Shown here piece after piece: positions 32,601-44,796 of a stretch of 64,000 nt of DNA (the stretch's first letter is position 1; each line of letters starts with the position of its first letter). The translations under genes were made by a program, and so were the position numbers. The DNA lies in contig LODT01000013.1 in NCBI GenBank assembly GCA_001606155.1, positions 372,001 to 436,000 on the forward strand. The letters are read 5' to 3'. A model generated the notes under the pieces. It worked only from the letters and a program-made list of their open reading frames with translations, was not told where the DNA came from and did no database searches. Origin of the DNA: Tieghemostelium lacteum (taxonomy: Eukaryota; Evosea; Eumycetozoa; Dictyosteliales; Raperosteliaceae).

Positions 32601-34259
32601 TTGATCAATAATGTAGCTATCGGTGCAAAATATGCTTCTTTGACTGCTGGCTACACTAGAATTGCTATTGTCGATTTTGATGTTCATCACGGTAACGGAA
32701 CTCAAGAGATCCTCGCTGGAGATGACAATTTCCTGTTTATCAGTATCCATGTGTGCGATGAAAAGCGATACTTTTATCCTGGGACTGGAAAGGACCAAGG
32801 AGACTATGACGAGTCTACTGGTGAATATGACGGTAATATTCTGAATATCGGACTGAAACGTAACACTGGATCCAATATATTCCTTCAACAGTTCACCAAG
32901 AAGGTTATACCTAGATTGGAGGCTTATAAACCAGAGTTGATATTCCTAAGTGCTGGTTTTGATGGTCATAAAGATGACCCTACAAATGGGTTGAAATTGA
33001 CTGAAGAAGACTATGGAATTATCACAAAGATGATTAAAACCATATCTTTCAAGTACAGCAGAGGAAGGATAATATCCGTTCTGGAGGGTGGCTATGGTAT
33101 TGAGAAATCTGCATCGTTGCAGAGATGTGTAAATACACATTTGAGGGCTCTGATTGAGGATACTGATGAAGAGATTCAGTTGGCTTCCGATTGCTATTTA
33201 GGTGAACTTTTGAATCCTAATGATATTGACACTAACACTGCTCTTAATGGTAGACCTGGTGAAGAGAAACCTTCAAATACCAAAACTGTGAATCAGTCCA
33301 CTACTAGTCAAGGTGCTGTATGGATATCTCCTGGTATCATAAAAGATGGTATTGTTGATAAAGTAAATAGTACCATTAAAGCTATAGGTAACAATGCAAC
33401 TCAAGATTACACCGTGATTGCAATCCCAGCTTCATCACCGCCAATGTCACCTTCTCTTGAACAAATTCCAAAACAATCACCACCATTGCAACCTATACAA
33501 ACTCACACTTTACCACAAACCCAACCACAAACACAGATTCAAACACCACAACCTAAAAAAGTTCCTATAACTACCTATGCACCTTCACCCCAAAGACCTC
33601 AACAACCGCCACAACCAACTAAAGTCCCAATAACTACCTATACACCATTACCTCAAAGACCTCAACAACCAACACCAACTAAGGTACCAATAACTACCTA
33701 TACACCATTACCTCAAAGACCTACACCTCAACATATTCAACAACCACAACAACAGCAACCACAACAACAACAACCAAAAGTCCAAAGAGTAATTCCAGTT
33801 CAAGCCATTTCAATATCACCAGTTAATAGTCCAACTTCTGGAAATAAATCACCGATTGTAATAAAACCAACTCAAACTCAGCCTCAACAACAACCTCAAC
33901 AAATGAGACCACCAGTGTTATCACCTGAACAATATCAACAATATAAAAATATGGAGACTCAACAACCAACACAATATGTACAAGATTTATCACTACAACC
34001 ATCTCCTACACTAAAACCCATATCAACTATAGTTTCATCCTCACCAACTCAACAGTCACAACAAACAAATATTCCAAAAAAAGTAATTTATTTAAATAAT
34101 AGTAATAATAATAATAATAGTAGTAGCAGTAGTAATGGAAATAATGCACATTCCTTGACTCCACAATTACAATCTCCACAACAACTTGGATTTGCTCAAA
34201 ATACAGCATATTATGTTAAACAGGTACCCAATACCACAAAATATCCTTATCAAAGTTGA
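29669..34259 (+). CDS. hdaD: Class II histone deacetylase with Cys-rich N-terminal domain
   Basis: Zn-dependent lysine deacetylase acting on histones in the nucleus. There are two exons, 29669-29734 and 29826-34259, with a 91-bp GTTTGT..CAG intron in phase 0, giving 1,499 aa, close to what I recall for Dictyostelium HdaD (type-2 HDAC 1); the symbol is tentative. Residues about 195-310 hold a Cys/His-rich zinc-binding module resembling PHD/ADD fingers (CAVCGEGKQLYYCSSQEC, CKSCTDF, CWVC). Residues about 430-760 are helical, coiled-coil-prone. The catalytic domain is at about 780-1130: RPPGHHAG, DFDVHHGNGTQ with zinc ligands, SIHVCDEKRYFYPGTG, AGFDGHKDDP and LEGGYG, all intact. The C-terminal 350 residues are Pro/Gln/Thr-rich with repeated KVPITTYTPLPQRP units. 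Confidence 0.92.
33550..33740 (+). repeat. KVPITTYTPLPQRPQQP coding repeat in the HDAC tail
   Basis: Three near-identical in-frame units of about 45-60 bp near the HDAC C-terminus, each encoding PTKVPITTYTPLPQRP or close variants. This is a recent tandem expansion within a low-complexity tail. Confidence 0.85.
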
Positions 34260-34794
34260 ATACCATATCAAGTAGTTATCTAAAGCACAACCCACCCCCC
34301 TTTCATATTTAAATATTTGAAAAAATACACCTTTTTATTATTAACTAAAAATAATAATTATTTAAATAAAATAAGAAATCGGTTACACTTTTGAGTATTT
34401 ATAAAGAAACAAATCTATGATATCATGTAGTTAGACACCTCTTCAATGTATTTGAACCTTTAACAATTTTAAGAAATGACCATATAAATCTAAAAAGTTA
34501 ATTTTTTATAAAATTTTTTTTTAATTTTTTTTCTTTTTCAAAAAAAATTTCAAAACTTCAAAGGATCTTCACAATCATTACTGGATAAAAAAGGAGAAAT
34601 TTATTGGTTAAATTAATTTTACAAAACACACATATTCTCCAAAGTTCATTTTTTTCAAGTAAATTATATTTATCCTGATATAGGTAAATTACATCTTAGT
34701 AGAACCAAAAACAAAATAGCTCTCTTTTGTTATCTCTCTCTCTCTTATAGACTATTTGTTGTTTATAATATACATTAGAAACATTTCAAGATAG
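34260..34794. promoter_or_regulatory. Intergenic: HDAC 3' end and kinase promoter
   Basis: 535 bp between the HDAC stop and the histidine kinase start. Contains a C-run just after the stop, A/T runs, and a (TC)n tract at about 34734-34747 shortly before the kinase start. No gene seen. Confidence 0.5.
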
Positions 34795-37700
34795 ATGGAA
34801 AAGACAGAAAGGGAAATTGAATTAGAGATTGCAGAGAGTAATTTTAGAATAATTGCCAATTCTGCACCATTTGCATTGTGGCTATCGGGATTAGATAAAA
34901 AATGTTCATATTTCAATAAATCATGGCTAGAGTTCACTGGAAGGACTATGGAACAGGAATTGGGTGTTGGTTGGGCAGAGGGTGTTCATCCGGAGGATGT
35001 GGAAAATTGTTTGAATATCTATGTCAGTTTTTTCAATGAACGTAAACCTTTTAAGATGGAATATCGTCTTAGACGTTACGATGGTGCCTATCGATGGGTA
35101 TTGGATACTGGTGCACCTAGATACTCACCTTCTGGTGAGTTTCTTGGCTATTGTGGTTCTTGTATTGATGTGACTGATATGTGGTTTGCTCATCACGAGA
35201 TGGCAACTTACTCAAAACAACAGAATGAGTTGCTAAAATGTACAAATGAATTAATTAATTTATATAAACTTCAGCAACAGCCATCTCAGCAGCAGAGAAA
35301 GGATTCAGGTGGTTCGAATTCTTCGTCTTCCACATGCTCCTCTTCATCCTCTATGTCGGAGTACGATAAATTCTTTGACTCCATTTTAAAATCTGCAACT
35401 ATATCAACAGGCTCCCAATCGGCTGTCTTGTTTAAGTTCAATCCAGAGAATGCTTTAGAGATTATTGCAGAGTCTTCCTATAACTTCACTTCAGAACAGA
35501 TACCTTTACATAAAGTTATGTTTGCTTTGCCACTTGATTTCTGGGATGAAGTAGTCAAACAACACCAATACCATCAACAGCAACACCATGAGATTTCAAT
35601 TACCAATATCCTCTACTCTATACTCACTCAAAAATATTTTCTACCATTTCTAACTCAAATGGGTGCAAAGAGTATCACTAGTGTTACTGTTCTTGGGAAT
35701 AGTTCGGGATTCCAGCCAGAGGAAGAAGATGGAAATAGCAGACCTTACGGGTATATATGTGTCTGTAATGTAGGTGAGAAAGAGTTCTCAGCAATTGAAC
35801 AAAATACCCTGGCTGGTATTGCAATGGTTGTCTCCATCTACCTCCACAAATCCCAAGAGGATCACTACAGTAAAATCAAAGATTCCATATCATCAACCAT
35901 TGCCAAAACATCATCTAATGCTATTATAACGGTGGATAGTACTGGTAAATTCCTTGATCTCAACCCCAAAGCCATTGAAATTCTAAAAATGGATCAAATA
36001 GACTCACTTTCCATCTCGAGTACATGTGTATCAAATTACTTTAATTTTTATAAAACCTCACAATCACTTGTACATTATAACCATGAATCAGCTAATAACA
36101 CCACTACTAAAGAACAAGATTTCTACAATCAACTGACCAACTATCTCACTGTAAATAATCTATTTGATATGTTTTTTGAAACCAATTGTTTTGTTCAATC
36201 TAGTGGTCAGCAATTACCAGTTGAATTGTTTATCAAGCAGGTTCATCTTAATAGTTTCACATCCATATTCTTGTTCATCTTTAGAGATTCCAAACAACAT
36301 CTCGACAGACTGGAAATGATGGTAAAGAAATCGGTTCAAGAAAATCTCGAAAAAACACTATTTTTGTCTAGACTAAGTCACGAGATTAGAAATCCTCTCA
36401 ACTGCATTATCAACATGTCTGAGATTCTACTGGATACTAGTTATTCTATAGAGCAAAAGGATATTCTAGAGACTATTAACATGGCTGGTAATAACCTTCG
36501 TACTCTTATTGATGACGTTTTGGATATCAGTAAGATTGAATCTGGCAAATTAGAGATCAAGAATGAGCCATTCAAGATTCGTGAATGTCTTGAACAATCA
36601 CTTTCCATGGTTTCTTTAAGTGCTCAGAAAAAGGGTGTTGAATTGGCACTTTTATTTGACACCTCTGTACCAGATGTTATCATTGCAGACCACAGTAAAC
36701 TCATTGAGGTTTTGATCAACACCATTGGTAACGGTGTGAAATTCACTGATCATGGAAGTGTAGTTGTCTCTGTATATGCCAAACCTTATCTAACAACACT
36801 CCAAGAATCTCAAGATGATACTGTCGATCTGAATAACAGTAGCAACAGTATAACAAGTAGTACTAGCTCTACTTCTGTCAGCAGTAGTAGCAATTCAAGT
36901 ACAAATATGACAAACTCACCAAACTCACCTGTATATAATCATGAAAATAATAACACCACTCCTTCTACAACCCCAACCCCAACAACTACAACTACAACTA
37001 CAATTAACAACAATCAAAAACTACTTTTACAATCACAATATCCTCAACAACAATTGATTGAGTTATTCTTTATGGTCAGAGACAAAGGTATAGGTATACC
37101 TACCTCTGAAATTGATAAACTCTTTAACAACTTCACACAAGTTCATCTCAATAGCAGTCAATATGGTGGCACTGGATTGGGTCTTGCCATTAGCAAGAAG
37201 ATTATAGAGCTTATGGGTGGTAGTATCAATGTAAAGAGTGAATATGGCAAAGGTACTACAGTATCATTCTCCATAATCTCTGCCATTGCCATACCAAATC
37301 ATCATCCATTACCAATGGTTAATCCACCACCAATTCCAACCTCAACCACCCCATCAACCTCTGGTCTTTCACTATCATCTTCTAGTAACAGTGTTGAATC
37401 TATCCGTACTAGCTTCAAAACTTCCACATTTAACCCAGTTCAGCGCAGAAAATCTCTTTTGGATGTATGTTCTGACAAGAGAATTCTTATAATTGCAAAA
37501 GATGAAGATGTAAGATCTATGATTACCTCTTATGCAAGACTTATGCTATTCCAAATTAGCTCCTTTGAAAACTTTGTAAATGTATGTTTATACACTCATT
37601 TTTATATCAATTTTATCTTAAAATACTAATTACAATACTATTTAGGAAGATGAGGTTTTAAATATACTAAATAACAGTGGTGATAAATTTGATTTGATAA

Positions 37701-38533
37701 TGATTGATTATCCATTTGGATGTAATGACCATGACTTTAAAACTATTCTGCAAATGTTTACAACACATGTGGTCTATCAGAAATTGATAATGATGATTCC
37801 AATGACATTTGTTCAACATAATTACTACAGTGATCTCATTGATAGTTTTATTACCAAACCTGTAAAATTATCTTCTTTTGAAGAAACCGTTTTAAAACTA
37901 TTGACTTGTAATACCCCAAATATATCATCCTCACAACCTCCATCTAATTTCACTAGTACTACAACTACTTCATCAACAACAACAACAAATAATACCAGTA
38001 ATTTGAGCTCGCTTCCACCTTTGACTGCAAATCATCAATTTTATTTGGACCAACAACATAATCAATCACAACCCACACAACAACATGGTAATAAGAAACA
38101 ATCAACTCAATCACAACCAACAACTGATAGGCTCTATGACAGCTCAATGGCATCTAAACTACCATTAACTATATTGTCAACAGAGGACAATGAAGTCAAT
38201 CAAAAAGTAATTAGTATGATATTCTCAAAATTGGGATATACCATTGACCAAGCTGGAAATGGTGTGGTTGCTCTGGAGATGATATCCAAAAAGAAATATG
38301 ATTTTGTATTTCTGGATATTGAAATGCCAATTATGGGTGGTTTAGCATGTGCACGTTCAATTTGTACTAGATATCCTCTCAACCAGAGACCAAATCTCAT
38401 TGCACTTACTGGAAGAGCATTGCCTGAACAAATCCAAGAATGTAAAGATTCAGGAATGATTGATTATTTAGTTAAACCGCTAAAAGTTAATAGAATTATC
38501 GAAATTCTAAAGAAATATTCTATCACTAAATAA
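34795..38533 (+). CDS. Hybrid sensor histidine kinase (PAS, GAF-like, HK, two receivers)
   Basis: Soluble two-component hybrid kinase, probably feeding a His-Asp phosphorelay (RdeA-type in Dictyostelium). There are two exons, 34795-37581 and 37646-38533, with a 64-bp GTATGT..TAG intron in phase 0, giving 1,224 aa. Domains in order are PAS (about 18-130), a GAF-like region (about 190-360), a second PAS-like region (about 370-500) and HisKA with the phospho-His in LSRLSHEIRNP (about residue 528). HATPase_c (about 600-830) has N-box, DKGIGIP, NNFTQV and GGTGLGLAISKK, interrupted by a Ser/Thr/Asn-rich loop. A divergent receiver-like domain (about 898-1020, MIDYPF and FITKPVKL) is followed by a canonical receiver (about 1100-1220, EDNEVN, FLDIEMPIMGG, KPL). 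No membrane helix is seen. Which Dhk it matches was not decided. Confidence 0.9.
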
Positions 38534-38667
38534 AAATCAAAACATATATTTATATAAGCTATATACAAAGGGTTTATAGAAATGATTATTATTCATTTCT
38601 CTTTTTTCTTTCTTTTGAATATTTATTAAAAAAAAGATACTATTATTATACATTATATTATATTATA

Positions 38668-39120
38668 TTAGTTATTCTCTACAGGGAAATCTGGAAAATC
38701 GTATCTTTTATCTCTTCTATCATAAAAAATTTCACCTTTATATTTGAAATATCTGACTCTGTGTAAAGGAATTTCGCCCAATTCATATTTGGTAAAGAGT
38801 ACGTCTATAATACCAACAAATCTGTCTTCGTAACCTACTACGAAATCATTTTTATCCTTTGGGTTTGGTAAATCCCATAAAATTCTATTATAAATCTCTT
38901 CTGCTGCTGGGAATCTTTCTTTCTTTTGTGGTTCAGGTTCCTCTGTGATTTTTACTTTAATCTTTTTTTCCTTTTTCTTTTTTCTTTCATTTAAAGTATC
39001 ATCCCATTCATCTTCTGAAGAGTTTGATGATTTTGGTTTGCTCGACACTGCAGAGTCATTGTGAAAAAATGTATTTTCTGGTTTTTGTATTGGTCTATTT
39101 GGATTAACTATCTCCATCAT
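38668..39120 (-). CDS. MJ1316-domain (DUF504) protein
   Basis: Single exon, 150 aa. Residues about 72-145 are an MJ1316/DUF504 domain: AAEEIYNRILWDL, VVGYEDRFVGIIDV, then IPLHRVRYFKYKGEIFYDRR, the usual order of this small fold, which occurs alone in archaea and fused to 2'-5' ligase or poly(A)-polymerase-like domains in eukaryotes and is proposed to recognise RNA 2',3'-cyclic phosphate ends. The first 70 residues are a Ser/Lys-rich linker (SSEDEWDDTLNERKKKKEKK) that is probably disordered and may be nuclear-targeting. It is convergent with the histidine kinase gene, about 130 bp away. The molecular role is inferred from the family only. Confidence 0.75.
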   Translation of the reverse strand: MMEIVNPNRPIQKPENTFFHNDSAVSSKPKSSNSSEDEWDDTLNERKKKKEKKIKVKITEEPEPQKKERFPAAEEIYNRILWDLPNPKDKNDFVVGYEDRFVGIIDVLFTKYELGEIPLHRVRYFKYKGEIFYDRRDKRYDFPDFPVENN

Positions 39121-39621
39121 GTGTATTTTATATTCTGTATATTTTATATTATGTAAATTGAATATATGTAATAGAAGTGTTTCTGCTGTTTTTAGTTTAA
39201 ATTTGTTGTTAAACTTGAAATGAATGAAAATTAATTTGTTTTTTCATTTGGTTTTTATTAAAAAAAATATCTGAAAAAATGAAGAATATGAGAAATTTTT
39301 AAAATTATAAGAATTGTTGTGTATAAACATCGTCAATTTGCATCTGCACATCACTTTTGTAACTTTAAAGTCTTTAGTTTCTAAATATTTGGAGTCAAAC
39401 TTAAGGTCTAATAAATTTTTAAAATTTTAAAATTTTGATAAAACATTTTGTTATTAGATTCTAGATTTGGAGAAGTAATCCACATTTGAGTCCAAAAGTA
39501 TTCAAGATAAAATATTGAGGAGGCTTCATCCCCATTTAACACCATCAAAAATGAAAAAAAATAAAAATTTATTTCAAATTTATATTTTTTTTACAGACTT
39601 GGGATCTAAACATCACACACT
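39121..39621. promoter_or_regulatory. Divergent promoter region
   Basis: 501 bp between the MJ1316-domain gene (minus) and MIOS (plus). AT-rich, no supported gene or RNA. Presumably holds both promoters. Confidence 0.5.
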
Positions 39622-42600
39622 ATGTCTTCGACTGGATATAGGAAAAGAATAGTACATTGGAGCCCACATAAATCCAATTCCTTTATTGTGGGTTCAAATG
39701 ATATAAGACTTTATAATATAAAATATGAAAATGAAATTCAAAATAACACATGTAATTTTGATATGGAATATCCAAATGATGGTATATATCCCTCCCCCTT
39801 CCCTCCTATTATATATTAGTAGATTGAATAATATATATTGACTATTTAATATACAAATGAATTTATATAGATTATGAGTCGAATATAGATAAAAAGATAT
39901 TATCACTTGTTAGCATAAATTCAGTAGAATTGGTTAGATGTATGGCTTGGAGTCCTGATCCATCCGATCCTAACCTTATAGCATGTGGTTTGACTAATGG
40001 TAAAACCGTACTCACCAGCTTTACATCACTAAATAGAGTTTTAAAAGAATTTTCAACTAAGCATTCAAGGTAAGGAGGATTATGATCAAAAGAGGAGAAG
40101 ACATATATAATCTAATACAATCTTGTAAATACATAGACATTGTAATGTAATAGCTTGGAATCCAATATTTAAAAATCAAATTGCAGTAGGTTTAGATAAA
40201 GTTAGAAATGATCTTTCTACTTTGATTTGGGATATAAATTATAGTAGTTCAGTACATAATAGTTCACCACCTTTAGATATTGATCTAGAATCAGTTGACG
40301 CACCACACACAATATCTAGAATCAATGATAATACATTTCATATAGCTACAGATACAGAAGTTGTATCAACACCTCTAAAAGAATTTACACTCTCCGAAGC
40401 TACTTTATCTCTAGCTTGGTTATTAAGTATGTTTGTAAACATAAAATTCTATCAAAAGAACACGATTATTGACTCAATTTACATTTATTTATATACTAGG
40501 TAACCCATTTTGTCTGGCAGTAGGTACAGGATCAAAATGGTTAAAAGTACATGATATCAGAAGTTCAAATACACTGAAATCAGTTACAGCATATCAGAAA
40601 TCATGTGTAAATGGTATCAGTGTAGATCCATTTGATCACAATAGAATAGCTACCATTTCAGATGACCCCATTATAAAAATTTGGGATATCAGAAAATTTG
40701 ATGATCCCATTTTGCAAATTAATACATTTTATAAAACAGTTCAACAGATTGAGTGGTCACCTACTAGATCAGGTGTTTTGGCTGCTTGTGGTAAAGAGAA
40801 GAATAGTATAAAGATATATGACATTAAGGCACCTTTGGATTACAATACAAAGTCACCTAGAAATGATCAACAGTTACAACAGCAGCAACAGCAACAGTTG
40901 CAGGACCAACAACAACAACAACACAGGGATCAACTACTTTTACAACAACAACAAATGTCAAAGAAATCGTCTGCTTTGGCATCGTCGTTATCGTCAACTT
41001 CTTTGCAGGGGGGTGATGGAAGCTCATTGATAGTTAAGCCTAATAAAGTTCATTATGCAACTGATGTTCTGTCTTCGTTTAGTTGGCATCCAACTAATGA
41101 GTGTAGGATGTTGACTGTTACCTACTCAGATGTTGTCGAGGTTGTCAGTATCAACGATAATATACCTGTTGCATGGTCACCTCAAGGACAATTGGTATTC
41201 TCTTATGGAAAACAGTTGCTGGAGGGTCCTATCAAAGGAACTACTTTGGAGCCTGACTTGAATGTACACAAAAATCTACAAAATGACGGAAGATACAATA
41301 AGGATATCTCAATGATAATGAAAGAACGTGCACTTTTTGGGTACTCTAGAAATGTTGATAATAATGTAAATTTTGCAAATAGAATCTCTGATGACAATAT
41401 CAGTCTTCTGTGGAACTGGATTCAAAAGATTCCAATCCTTATTCAATCTCATAAAAAGAAGCTCTTGTCTGGACCGCAACAAGACTCTAATACACCCAGA
41501 GACAGGGACTCTTTGGTAAATGATTACCTCGGTATTTATAATATAGTTTTTGATAAAGATATTCGTATGTATTACCTACAAGTATATTAAACCCCAAACA
41601 AAACAAAACAATTTATATTAATATCTTTTTTTCTAGAATATAACACACCAACAGAACAAATTTGTGGGTTTTTAGTTTATAAATCACAAAATAGATTTTT
41701 GTGTAGTACAATTTGTGGGTGGGGTTTTGGAGTACATAATCCAATTGATAGTTATTTGACAAAGTTGGAGAAGAATGGTGAATTTGAAAAAGCAGTTTCC
41801 ATCTCTATATTTCATTTGGAAATTAAGAGATCTATGTTAACACTTCAACATGCTATTCAATATCTACAGCAACCAGCTCAACAATTGATTGTAGAGAACA
41901 GAGATCGTTTGTTGAATTTTAAGGTACTTTCTATTGCATTAGCTGGATTTGGTGATGGTAATTCAAATGCAATTTGGAGGGAAACTTGTAAACAGACTGC
42001 CAAATCATTCCACGATCCCTATTTGAAAACATCTTTGGAGTTCCTTGCATCTTCTGATAGTAGAGAGATTCTGTCTGTTTTGGATGAGGCTGCTATTAGT
42101 CTGTGCGATAAGATATCTTTTGCATGTCGTTATTTGGATTTACAAGATCTCTGTGCATTTGTAGAGAGAACTACTCAGCAGATGGTCGAACAGGGTAATC
42201 TACAGGGAGTTATTCTAACAGGTCTCTCACAGAGAGGTATTGAATTGTTTCAGAATTATATTGACAAGAGCGGTGATATTCAGACTTCTGCATTAGCATG
42301 TTCAATAGTGGTACCAAAATTCATTAAAGACAAAAGAGTGGAGAGATGGATTCAAATCTATTGTGATCTATTGGATATTTGGAAACTGTGGCATGAAAGG
42401 GCTATTTTTGATATTCAAAGACTTTCAACAGAGTCTTTACACAGTACATCCTCAGGTCCACATACCATTTCGACTCCAAATTCTATAAGTTCAGTAAATA
42501 GTCATCATACATCAAGTAGTACCACCACATCAACAGCTGCCAATAGCAGTAGTACAGGTACTGCAAGTGCACCAGTTCAATCTCAAATATTTGCAAAATG

Positions 42601-42964
42601 TGGGTATTGTCAATGCTCCTTCTCATTTGAATCCGTATCTACTACCTCTATGATGGGTAGAAATGTTAAACCTTCTACAACTAAAGCAAAGGTTACATGT
42701 TGTCCACATTGCAAACAAGCATTACCTAGATGTTGTCTATGTCTATTGCCATTGAATTGTATGATCCCTACTGTAGACTATAAGAAATCAAAATCAGATC
42801 AGACACAAACTCATTGGTCTGAGGGTTCGGAACCTTTTGACGACTGGTTTACATGGTGTCAAACTTGTAGACATGGTGGACATGCTCAACATATTTTAGA
42901 TTGGTTTAAAGAACACACTGTCTGTGCTGTAACAGATTGCAATTGCAAATGTAATTCAATTTAA
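39622..42964 (+). CDS. mios: MIOS, GATOR2 subunit
   Basis: WD40 and RING-type subunit of the GATOR2 complex, which transmits amino-acid sufficiency to TORC1 on lysosomal membranes. There are five exons, 39622-39781, 39871-40069, 40137-40426, 40500-41564 and 41637-42964, all GT..AG, giving 1,013 aa against about 875 in human. The N-terminal half is a beta-propeller (VHWSPHKSNSFIVGS, CMAWSPDP, GLTNGKTVLTSF, KIWDIRKF), with a poly-Gln insertion (about 40867-40960) explaining the extra length. A helical stretch follows. The C-terminus is the characteristic zinc module CGYCQCSFSF...CCPHCKQALPRCCLCLLPL...WFTWCQTCRHGGHAQHILDWF...CNCKC. The exon 4 donor was placed at GTATGT (41565) because it is the one that keeps frame. 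Confidence 0.93.
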
Positions 42965-43068
42965 ATCTTCCGATAATTCACATATCACCTATTCAAATAA
43001 ACTATATTTATAATAATATTGATAGTGATTTTTTTTAACTTCCCACCTATTAAGGGTGTTCTATGAAT

Positions 43069-43506
43069 TTATTTCTTTGCTGCAGGTTTCTTTGCTGCAG
43101 GTTTTTTCTTTTTAAGTAATGCCACAGATAAATCTTCAGATTCCTCTTCTGGGATGAATGATTTGGTTGGTTGTGGTTTAATGCTTTTATTGGTTTTCAA
43201 TTGTTCTGGTTGTAATGTTACAGTTTCTTCTTCTTCGCTATCAGAATCACTATCAGAATCCATCTTATTCTTTTTACCATTCTTATTATTTGAAATATTA
43301 TAATTATTATTTGAAATGATATCTTTCATTTCAACATCATCCGTAGGTTCTATTTTTACTTGAATTTCTTTTTCTATTATTTCTGAAGTATTTATATTGT
43401 TGATTAATTTATCGACTTGATTCTTATTGAATTCATTAGTTTGATTATTAAATTTATTCTCAACTTTGATTTCAAATGATTTAGAAGGTTGTGATGTTTG
43501 AATATG

Positions 43507-43537
<31 letters not shown>

Positions 43538-44436
43538 GATATATATTCTCTTTTTGTGTGATCCATAATCTCTAATTGTTCAATAGGCTTTCTTTTAACT
43601 ACATTTGGTTGTCTCTGTTTAATATCTTGATGTAATCTCTCTTTAATCAAAAGAGTGATTTCGGAAGCTTTCAAAACTGCAATTTTTGAACATTTTATAA
43701 CCTGTGGAATAGTAGTACTGGTACCACTACTCTTTTGTATACCACAAATCTCTTTGTGGATATTTACAAGAAAACTGATTTTACCGTCCATTACTGACTC
43801 TTCTTTAGTGTATGGGTCTACAACCATGACATTATTAGGAAAGAATCCAAATGTAATGGATATAGGTGAATGGTGAATTGATAATGGAACTGGTTCACGT
43901 TCATCCATTGGATGCACAGTAGCCTCATTACCAATCACAGTGATATCTGGTTTTCTAAAATGTACGAGTGCTGTGATAACTGATATACTAGCACAATCAA
44001 GTATATTACCACAATCGTCAAGTACATGAATGGATACTTTAATTGACCACACTTTAGAACCTGATATAATGCATAGTGCCTCTGTGTCTATAGCTCTTGA
44101 CTCTTTTAGACCTTTTTCAATGATTCTTCCTAATTCTGATTCTGAACTTTGGTTAGGTCTGCTGGGGTCTACGAGGACATTGGACATTGGTGAAATGTTG
44201 GTATTGAATATATAGAAACCTTCGTTTGGTCTCTCTGGTTTTGGTTCTACAATCTCATAGGTTATTGCAGTGTAGACTCTGGTCTTTCCTAATTGAACCT
44301 CAACCATACCATATGATTTTCCAAAGGTGATTTCTATACCTCTGATATCAAACATTCCACGTCCATCTATTCTCTGACTTTTATCTAGAGATTCCAAAAC
44401 AAAGTCTCTCTCGTTTTTTGATAAATTCTCTTTCAT
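43069..44436 (-). CDS. exosc9: Exosome subunit EXOSC9/Rrp45
   Basis: RNase PH-fold subunit of the RNA exosome ring (nuclear and cytoplasmic 3'-5' RNA processing and decay). Single exon, 455 aa. I chose the ATG at 44436 (MKENLSKNERDFV), which aligns with human EXOSC9 MKE...; the frame stays open 78 nt upstream, but that stretch looks non-coding. Visible blocks are RIDGRGMFDIRGIEITFG, VEVQLGKTRVYTAITYEIV, GFYIFNTNISPM, IDTEALCIISGSKVWSIKV, LDCASISVITALVHFRKPD, EREPVPLSIHHSPI and ICGIQKSSG. As in other EXOSC9 proteins, no phosphorolytic catalytic residues are expected. The C-terminal 170 residues are Asn-rich, then acidic (DSDSDSDSEEEE) and end in Lys/Ala repeats (KKKKPAAKKPAAKK). Confidence 0.93.
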
Positions 44437-44796
44437 TTCCTCTCCAAAAGTCTCAAAATGATTTCGAAAAAAATAAATTATTCTTAAAAAAACAAAATTA
44501 TAGTAAATCTTCAAAAGTGATAAACTTAATGATTAATTGTTTATTATTAGGTAATTAGAGTGTGAATATTGTTCATTTCTTTACAGTTTAAATTCATAGA
44601 AATCCTAGTGCCAGAGGGTTCACTAATTTGTAAAGTGAAAAACAAAATATCTTTTGAGGTGAAGGCAAAAAGTTGTGTTTTGATGGTGAAAAATTAAAAA
44701 TAAAAAAAATTAATTTGTTTTTTTTATTTATATTTTTATAAACTTTTTTTGATTTTAATTATACAACACAAAAGGTATAAAAGTTTATAATTTATC
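44437..44796. promoter_or_regulatory. Divergent promoter region
   Basis: 360 bp between EXOSC9 (minus) and calcineurin A (plus), with T-runs at about 44710-44755 ahead of the calcineurin start. No other feature seen. Confidence 0.5.

Noticed and set aside
44437-44514. N-terminal extension of EXOSC9 (MKIYYNFVFLRIIYFF...)
   Set aside because: The family start aligns with the ATG at 44436; the extension is hydrophobic and looks like translated AT-rich leader.
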